Translations under genes and position numbers: made by a program
Part shown: one piece after another, positions 22,256 through 64,000 of the stretch
Layout: the number at the start of each line of letters is the position of its first letter
How positions within the stretch are numbered: the first letter of the stretch is position 1
The notes under the pieces: model-generated
Databases searched by the model: none
Told to the model about the DNA's origin: nothing
What the model saw: only the letters and a program-made list of their open reading frames with translations
Source of the DNA: Engraulis encrasicolus
Taxonomy: Eukaryota > Chordata > Actinopteri > Clupeiformes > Engraulidae
Direction: 5' to 3'
NCBI RefSeq assembly: GCF_034702125.1
Contig: NC_085867.1
Span: 42,422,483 to 42,486,482 of the forward strand
Length of the DNA stretch: 64,000 bases

Positions 22256-23606
22256 ATTTTACAAGCAAAAGCATGGACAAATACAATAGAAAAGAAATTC
22301 CAGCCATCCATACCCACCACTATCTGCTGTCCTCTTTGCTTTTGGAGAATCATTTTCATCATTTCTGTAATAATAAAAGCAAAAATAAGTATTATTATCC
22401 TGATATAAATGAGGCAACTTTTATCAAGACACCATCATCTAGGAAGCTTAAAAAGTTGATTAGCTTGCAATTATTGAAGGGGAGTAAATTAGAAAATTGT
22501 CATCAAGACAGCTTCTATCAAGCTTAAAAGATAGCAGCTAGCTAGCTTGCATAAGGAAGTGGAATACAGTTAGAATTCATAACATTCATTTAACTAATCT
22601 GTTGCCCATCTACAAGGATACAAGGATACATGGATGTTTATTTGTCATAAATATAGATGTACAGGTGCAAAATGGTAAGCAAGCTGTTGGTGAGCTAGCA
22701 AGCTGATGATAAAGTCCGCTAGCAAGTTAATGCTAACGTTCGCTAATGCTAACCGAACTAGTTAGCTAGCTACTTTGGCAAACAAGCTGATTTACAATAG
22801 TAATGACTAGTAAACTATCATATACCAGCTGTATGTGCTTCTACTTACCGATCTCTTCTAGTACTGGTGAATGTGCGTTTATATCTTTTGGGGGACATTG
22901 CCGGCTTCAAATGTCCTCAGCTTAGCCTTGGTGCCTTAGCTCTGTGTCCCAGCAAGAGAGCCAGGATGTGGGTTTTGATTGGTCCGTCCGTGTTCAGCCA
23001 GGGTTTTCATTGGATATTGAATCTACTGGAGATAGAACCTTATAATCCCAACTCGGTTTATGTTTTTTGAGATAGAACCTTTTTATTTTATTAATAACAA
23101 TGTGAAATAATATTTTTTTTTACAAAATAGCACCACACAGGCATTAATAAACGTGTAATGGGTCAGATTATGTCAAAAACTCAATTTCGACCAAAAATGG
23201 AGATAGAACCTTATAATTCTCAGCTCACGCAATGGCCACGTCATCCTCTTTAAAACTCCACAATACAATTTTCAGAACAGACATAAGACACCAATATGTA
23301 CTCCCTGTTAGCTAGGCTACTGTGCAGTGTGTGCACAAACATATTTCGGATTGTTACACTGTTAACGGACCTACGCTCAGTATGTAAACCTTTTAAAAAC
23401 AAACTGGTCTTCGTTCGACCTATAGACCAACTGGCCCACAGTGAGTTGTTTCTTTGAGCTGAAGAACTGAAAAGGTTTGCGCATGATGGCCTGAAGAACT
23501 GAAAAGGTTTGCTTTGTGCGTTATGGCCAATCAATTAGATGGGGTGACACGCAGGGGTGAATTAATGCACAGGCCTACCGGGCCCAAGCCCATGGGGCCA
23601 GAGGCC

Positions 23607-23845
23607 CCAAGAGTCCAAGCCAACTTGGCTCCACGGCCACGACCCAAACCGGCCTTCAAAACCACCTTTGCAATAATAATCTTTCCAAGGTGGTTCATGT
23701 TCCAGCCGATATAGTGCACAATGTACTGGTATAGTCTCTAGGCCAAGCCAGGTCCGGGGCCCCAAGGGGGCCAGGCCAACTTGGCCCCATGGCCACGACC
23801 CAAACCAGCCTTCAAAACCACCTTTGCAATAATTATCTTTCCAAT
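23607..23845. repeat. direct repeat, CAACTTGGC...CACCTTTGCAATAAT
   Basis: Two copies of about 85 bp share GGCCACGACCCAAACC and CCTTCAAAACCACCTTTGCA (23607-23690 and 23758-23845). Confidence 0.85.
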
Positions 23846-24281
23846 TATTTGAGTTCATGAGTTGCTACCATTGATTGTGGTTGCTACACAAATGACTGTT
23901 GTGGTGGATTTGGTGGATTCAGCATTCAAAATCACGCTTTTGGGCTTTCAGTCATAACTGATGGGTGGTAATCTCTGAATACCATCATATGTGTGGCCAA
24001 GTTACATTAATTTTGTCATCTCAACATCTCAAATCTGAGGGAGTGAGTGAGAAGGGATTTGCCATTCCTTGCTCTAAAATTGATTAGAATGCAGGAAATT
24101 GCATCTAAAAAATGCTAAATTTTCTGGTGGAGGGCCCCCACACCGCCCAACACAACTTGCCCACCCAACAACAGCACCCCCTGCCAAAAATGTGTTGCCT
24201 TGCCTCTGCGCACACACTAAGTAGGCCTCTAGTTCTGCCCCACTCTATAATATGGGAAAAATGGTGTGTATCGTAGTGTCC

Positions 24282-24444
24282 AGGGGTCCGTATCTCGAAA
24301 GCGTCTTTGCTAACGACGGTAGCAACGTCCTTCGTAAGAGCGACTCAACTCTCTCTCGACAGCGATGCTCACCATTAAATCCAAGGGAATGGTAAGATGG
24401 TCTTAAGACGGTTAGCAATGACAAGAATCGAGAAACGGACCCCA
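24282..24444. mobile_element. short hairpin MITE with GGGGTCCGT ends
   Basis: The ends AGGGGTCCGTATCTCGAAAG and TCGAGAAACGGACCCC are inverted repeats. The interior also pairs in part (GCTAACGACGG / AGACGGTTAGC). Confidence 0.8.
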
Positions 24445-24749
24445 GGTCTGCCAGCTGTGAGCACTGCGTATGGTTCTCTTAGCATGTACGATTTAAAGGG
24501 TCAAGGTGCGTTTTTTTTAAGGTTGGGGGGCCAAGACAGTGTCTGGCCCAGGGGGGCATAATTTCTTAATACGCCCCTGGTGACACGTCACAAGTTAGAA
24601 CCAGACTTTGAATGCATGGAACCACGGCAGAGGCAGTTCTAAAACCCTTCATTTGTTTAAGTTAAAGAACTTTAAAGTCCCCCGACAGGATCCTACCCCT
24701 ACAGTAAGGGTAAAGCAGAGGTTGCATGCATCATGTCATTCAGATATAG

Positions 24750-24755
24750 CTTTAT
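24750..24755 (-). terminator. candidate atp8b1 polyadenylation signal
   Basis: TTTATT on the + strand reads AATAAA in the atp8b1 direction (TGAATAAAGCTATATC). It would give a 3' UTR of about 1.45 kb from the stop at 26192. Transcript evidence is absent. Confidence 0.45.
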
Positions 24756-24759
24756 TCAA

Positions 24760-26191
24760 TGTATTTTACAAACTATATTACATTAAAATGCATGATGTGA
24801 CATTTGTAAAATGCGGTTCTGTAAGAATATATAGATATAAGGCATCCAGATTTAAAGCCCTTGTTTGATACCATATGAAAATAGTTTTTCATGGTGATCT
24901 CTAAAAACAGGAAAATTGCAATATAAAAGATGGGTATTATACACATTCAAAAATGTAACAGTGGTGATATGGGTGAGGCTTGAGGCAACATTAAATCATT
25001 GAGGTGCAACCCATAACCCCCCAGACTAACTGCATGCTTAGTAAGGTTATGACATTAAAGCGACACGCCACCACATTTCTGGAAAGGAGCTCAGTTTGGG
25101 TCACCTCCCCTTGAAGCAAACATTGAGTAATAACTTATCTCTTGTACTGACACACATTCTCAGTCCAGCAACACAGCTTCTAGCTCCAAGCCGGCATGTT
25201 TAATTAAACTGTATGGGACCAGCTACGTCCCATTCCATTCAATAAAAAATGCTAGCTTGGAACTAGAAGTAACATCACGAGACTCAGAGAACCGCTGGAA
25301 GAACAGGAGAAAGATGAAACTCAATAGTTTAACTTGAGGGGAGGAGGGGAATTAACTTATTTCCAGAAAAATAGGGGAATGCCACTCTAAGTGATATACA
25401 GTATGACTAGCTCCAGATTTCACTGAAGCCAATTTACACATGATAATCAGTAGGTGCAAAATGTGTATCATGATTGAAACAAAATAAATCATGATTTTTG
25501 GCTCGGGAGAAGAAACAAAAGAAAAAAAAACATACAACTAGTGGAATTTAACAGTCAAACTGTAAACATCTCTGGTTTCCATACTGAACACAAAAGAAGA
25601 GCGCAGTTCACTGAACCTCCCCATTCCCCCTCCTGTTCAAAATAATCATCCCTACTCACACCCCCTTAAATAAGACCACGAAGGAGAAACCCTTGACTTT
25701 TTGCAAGACCCATCGGAGCAAAACAAGCCAGCCAACACCTGTGTTTAGAAATTGCCGGCTTGTGTCAAAACAAACCAAACTAATTTAGCCTCGAGAGGAG
25801 CAGGAGGGGGACACAGACAAAGGCATTACAGGACGCAAGCCCAGAGGAGCTCCTTGCCAATTGCAACACTGATGTAGAAAGGACAGAAAGAAGAAGTAGT
25901 CAAGAAAAACAAACTTTTTGTTAAGCTTACCCCCAAAACAACATGAGTTAATAACGGTCCCGACAATGAAAGACATTTAAAATAACGAACTTAAAATCCT
26001 GAGAAATACAACATTGTGCCATACATACGTACGTACACCATTAAAACAAACAAAAAAAGGAACAAAAGAACAGAGAAAACGGTGGCCTTCGGTGAGTGTC
26101 AGTCTTTGTGTTTTTTTTATTTTGCTTAGTGCAGTGACTCCCTCCCATAGGGGCCAGACCACCTCCCCAGTCCTCATTCTCTTGTCCCCAC
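24760..26191 (-). other. probable atp8b1 3' UTR
   Basis: No reading frame resembles a gene. The segment follows the atp8b1 stop without a visible splice donor and ends near the candidate AATAAA. It includes a small repeat (about 25055-25400) with CCACATTTCTGGAAA / TTTCCAGAAAAATAG ends. Confidence 0.5.
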
Positions 26192-60677
<34,486 letters not shown>

Positions 60678-60698
60678 CCTGGCGGCGCTGGACTAGTC
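60678..60698 (-). other. atp8b1: atp8b1 5' UTR portion of exon
   Basis: Twenty-one bases between the ATG and a TGTGCAG acceptor. This implies at least one upstream noncoding exon, not identified. Confidence 0.75.
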
Positions 60699-60708
60699 CT
60701 GCACAGGG

Positions 60709-60839
<131 letters not shown>

Positions 60840-62162
60840 GGAGCATGCACAGCATGGACACTGTGTGGTGTGGTGCGTCAGTGTGACATGTAACAGGTAA
60901 CAAGGAGTGACAGGTCAGTATGTTTTCGCTGGGTGTTGTGAGAGGAGTTCATGCAAATTTGTGTCTGATGAAGATTGAATGACAGAAATAGAGTTTGTGC
61001 GTGTGTGTGCGTGTGTGTGCGTGCATCTTGACACTGTGTGAGAGAGACATAGAGACGAAGGGAGTAACAATGCTTAATACTTGTCAGCTGTAGTACATGT
61101 GGCACACAGTGTCCCTTTAATGGTCCATTTGCCTCTAAAATGCAAGGATGACCCTTTAACCATAATTTGTGTGTGCGTGCACGCACATGGCTTTTACACG
61201 TGTTGGGCTTTCACACTAGCACGCTGCCTGTTCTCGCCAATAGCACACAATTCCCGCCAACCGACACGTTACGTTACCTTAGCTACCGGTAAGAAGGAGG
61301 TGTCAGTTCACTTGTTGTGGCACTCAAATATTAATACCTTGTTCTCAGCATGGGGCAGCCGTCCTACATACTTGCTTGGCTGAGGGTGCACAGACTGTTC
61401 ACCGCCAGGTTCATCCTACGGCCATCCTCTTTCACACCCGCTGATGTCAATTGTAAGCATGGGTGGACAGGAGAGATGGATCGCACTCCGACTTCTTTTC
61501 TGTGTGTTTTATTCAACATATTTGCCACATGGCCAGTAGTTGTCATCTTCTAAACAAGTGGCCAATGCGGTGGGCAACTTTGTGTGTGTGTGTGTGTTTG
61601 CCCAATAGTGTGTGTGAGACTCGGTGTGTGTTTAGCTCCACTGTGCAAGCATGCACGCACGCAGAGCCATTGCAATACCTAGCCAAACCCTTGACAGCAA
61701 TTAATGGGCATAGAAAAACCAGTGAGGGCAAAATAAAGGGGAATTGCAAGTGCACTGCCAGTATTTGTGGCCCCCTATAAGAACAATATGGGCCCGAATC
61801 CAACTATAGTGACAGTGCTCCTGTGGAGCCTGAATTTTACATACAGAACTTTAAGAAAGCAGTGTTTAACAACGGCCCAACTATGGTGACAGTACTCTAC
61901 TCATCATAGGAGCCGGAAATGTATGCAATTTTATACAAGGAAGAAACAGAAGTAAAACAACTGGCCTGGCACCCTGTGGGTTTGCACAACATGGCCTTGT
62001 CTTGTATTGGGTGATATAAAGAATAGGTTGGGCTGCGGGGCATTTCCAGCAGAGACCAGTCCACCAGGTATCCAGAGAGACAATGAAGCGTATGACAACA
62101 ACCTGTTGGCAGTGGCAATAATTTTTAATTATTGAAGTTCAAACATGAACTAGCCTCTACAT

Positions 62163-62467
62163 CAGGCGTCACCAACGTGGTGCCCACGGGCGTCAAGTAG
62201 CCCTCCAGGAACTTCTGATGTGCCCATGTTAGTAAACAGTGACCACTACAAGATTTCAGTCACAGTTAATGTTTTTCTTAATTTAAATATGAGATTATTT
62301 CTTTATAAACCCATAAGCAAATTATCATTAAATCATAGTGTGATTTGGGAATGATGTCAAGACATCAGTGGAGGATTTTGGACAAACAAGTAGCGCTCTG
62401 GTAGCTCTCGAGTAGCCCTTGGTAGCCCTTGAGTAGCCCTCAGACACAGAAAGGTTGGGGACCCCTG
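62163..62467. mobile_element. hAT-type MITE with perfect 8-bp duplication
   Basis: CAGGCGTCACCAACGTGGTG and AAGGTTGGGGACCCCTG ends, with CTCTACAT on both sides (62155-62162 and 62468-62475). GTAGCCCT repeats inside. Confidence 0.92.
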
Positions 62468-63951
62468 CTCTACATTAAAGTAATTTTACCTAAGAAGAGT
62501 GCCTTGGTGTCCGGTCTTTTTTTGATATGTTCTACATCTTGGCCAAAGAGCACCTTCAAACCACCACCTGTTTTACCACTTGAACATTGCAGCCCTCCAG
62601 CCCTCCAGCCCTCTCCTTTTTGCTTTTTTCAACATTAAAGCTTTGTTGACTGCAACAGCCAAAAGTCTTCATTTATATCTCACTGTCTTGGGGAGGCCTC
62701 TGTAGCGGCATGAGGACCGATACCATTGAGGGGGCAACAAGACCAAAAATCAGCAATGGCCAATCCAGCCATATGTGTGGAGGAAACAGCACAGCTTTCA
62801 AGCAAGCGAGACAATTCCTGTAAGCTAACAACATCTGCTCTCCAACCAGTTCCCCAAGCTCAGCCAGGTAGGTAGGTACGTATTCACGTCATGCACAAAC
62901 GCAGTATGACTGAGCACATATTGACAGTCTAAAGACACGTAACAAAAGACTCGTCATGAAAGACGGGTAATAAAAACACAAATACTATGACTGAAAACAA
63001 TTGGCAACATTAAGGAAGGTTCAAAATACACACAGCTGCCTCAGGCATTAAAAGCGGAAGCAATTATCCATTCAAAACCAGCACTGGCCGAGCCCATGTT
63101 TCATCATGTATGCTTCATTCGGCTTTCAAGGTTCAAAGTCACAGACATTGAAAGTCAAAAGACTATTAATTTAACAAAAACAAGCTATGACCAAGCACAT
63201 ATAGTATGGCTATCCAATATGAACAGATTTGAAGCCACATTTCCCCCCCCCCCCAACAAAATCAACAAATAGGCCCAAAGTCACCTAGATCTAGCACCAT
63301 ATGCCACATAAGGTTTCAAAACACCAGAAATGCACCCCTTCCATCCAATTGATTTTTCTGGAAAATCTTCCAGATCAGGTGCTGGATCCCCCTGGGATAC
63401 ACCTGGTAAGCTTACAGCATGAAGCTCACAGGAGACATGAATGGAATGCAACGTAAGCTCCGCCCATACAACCACATGGTATTCCATTCCAGCCCCTGAC
63501 CGCACCAAGTCAATACACCAGATTAATAACAGTCTACCTTTCCTTAAAAAGCTTTTTCATATAATATGAAAAAAGTTTTTTTGGTGTACTAGGACTCTTG
63601 AGTACTAGACTATTATATGCTTTTTCTTCAAAGACGATCTGCCACAAAATCAAAACCATTTTATTTCCAGACATGCGATTCCATAAACCATCTCATTTAA
63701 TTGGAACGACAAGGAAATGGTAAAGTGGGATCACTGGAATACCATGACGTGCCCTCTGTGCCATTTCAAAACGCTCTCAGCAGGTTGCTCCATACTATTT
63801 TGAGAGCAGACAGGGGGGTGTGGTTGATTCATAGCCCCAACACACCCATGTTTACTCCTACCTATTGTCATGCAACATTACAGGACAATAGCACACAGAT
63901 TGCTAAACTCAACTCATTCATGCTCCTGCCCCCACCCAGGACCCAAAATCC

Positions 63952-63953
<2 letters not shown>

Positions 63954-63994
<41 letters not shown>
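63954..63994. repeat. (TG)n microsatellite
   Basis: About 20 TG units near the right edge. Confidence 0.95.
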
Positions 63995-63996
<2 letters not shown>

Positions 63997-64000
63997 ATGC

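Larger units (their letters stand above)
20021..23229 (-). mobile_element. 3.2-kb TIR element with repeated terminal motif
   Basis: The left end CGTGAGCTTAGAATTATAAG and its inverted counterpart (23200-23229) are flanked by CAAT (20017-20020 and 23230-23233). The motif GAATTATAAGGTTCTATCTC recurs subterminally in both orientations (about 20230, 20273, 23030 and 23071). A minus-strand open frame lies inside. The subterminal repetition resembles CACTA/EnSpm-style ends, but the superfamily is not identified. Confidence 0.75.

Overview
The window is genomic DNA from a ray-finned fish, almost certainly a teleost. The evidence is intron-split vertebrate genes, long (TG)n, (CA)n and (GA)n microsatellites, many short DNA-transposon derivatives (Tc1, hAT and TTAA-target families), an L2-type LINE, and fish-style SINE-like repeats. 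The species cannot be named from the sequence.

Three protein-coding genes are supported. (1) The left edge (135-6721, + strand) carries the last six coding exons of ermp1, the ER M28-family metallopeptidase. Its N-terminal catalytic part lies outside the window. (2) atp8b1, a class-1 P4-ATPase lipid flippase, lies on the - strand from 60677 down to 26192. All 27 coding exons were traced with matching phases and GT-AG borders; they sum to 3711 nt, or 1236 residues. ermp1 and atp8b1 are convergent, with about 19.5 kb between their stop codons. (3) A six-exon Siglec-like immunoglobulin receptor gene (37528-40931, + strand, about 411 residues) is nested antisense inside the 9.3-kb atp8b1 intron between the exons at 42994-43158 and 33593-33704.

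The interval between the two outer genes (6.7-26 kb) holds two intact tRNA genes (Asp-GTC and Gly-GCC) and a dense set of nested repeats. These include two Tc1 remnants, an L2 LINE split by a 2.66-kb fold-back element, a G-rich minisatellite, and a 3.2-kb terminal-inverted-repeat element with a 24-bp-repeat open frame. Within atp8b1, the first coding intron carries a 4.3-kb inverted-repeat-bounded element. Its remnant protein has an XPG/FEN1-like GCDT...GIGK motif and a cysteine-rich tail.

Two themes recur. First, many insertions can be read directly from target-site duplications: four hAT-type elements with perfect or 7/8 8-bp duplications plus further candidates, TA for the Tc1 copies, and TTAA for several small families. 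Some have matching empty sites elsewhere in the window. Second, exon edges have been copied into neighbouring satellite DNA: the ermp1 stop-codon region, the atp8b1 first-coding-exon donor, and an internal atp8b1 acceptor. No CRISPR, bacterial or plasmid feature was seen. The region upstream of the atp8b1 start (60.7-64 kb) shows no recognisable exon or promoter.
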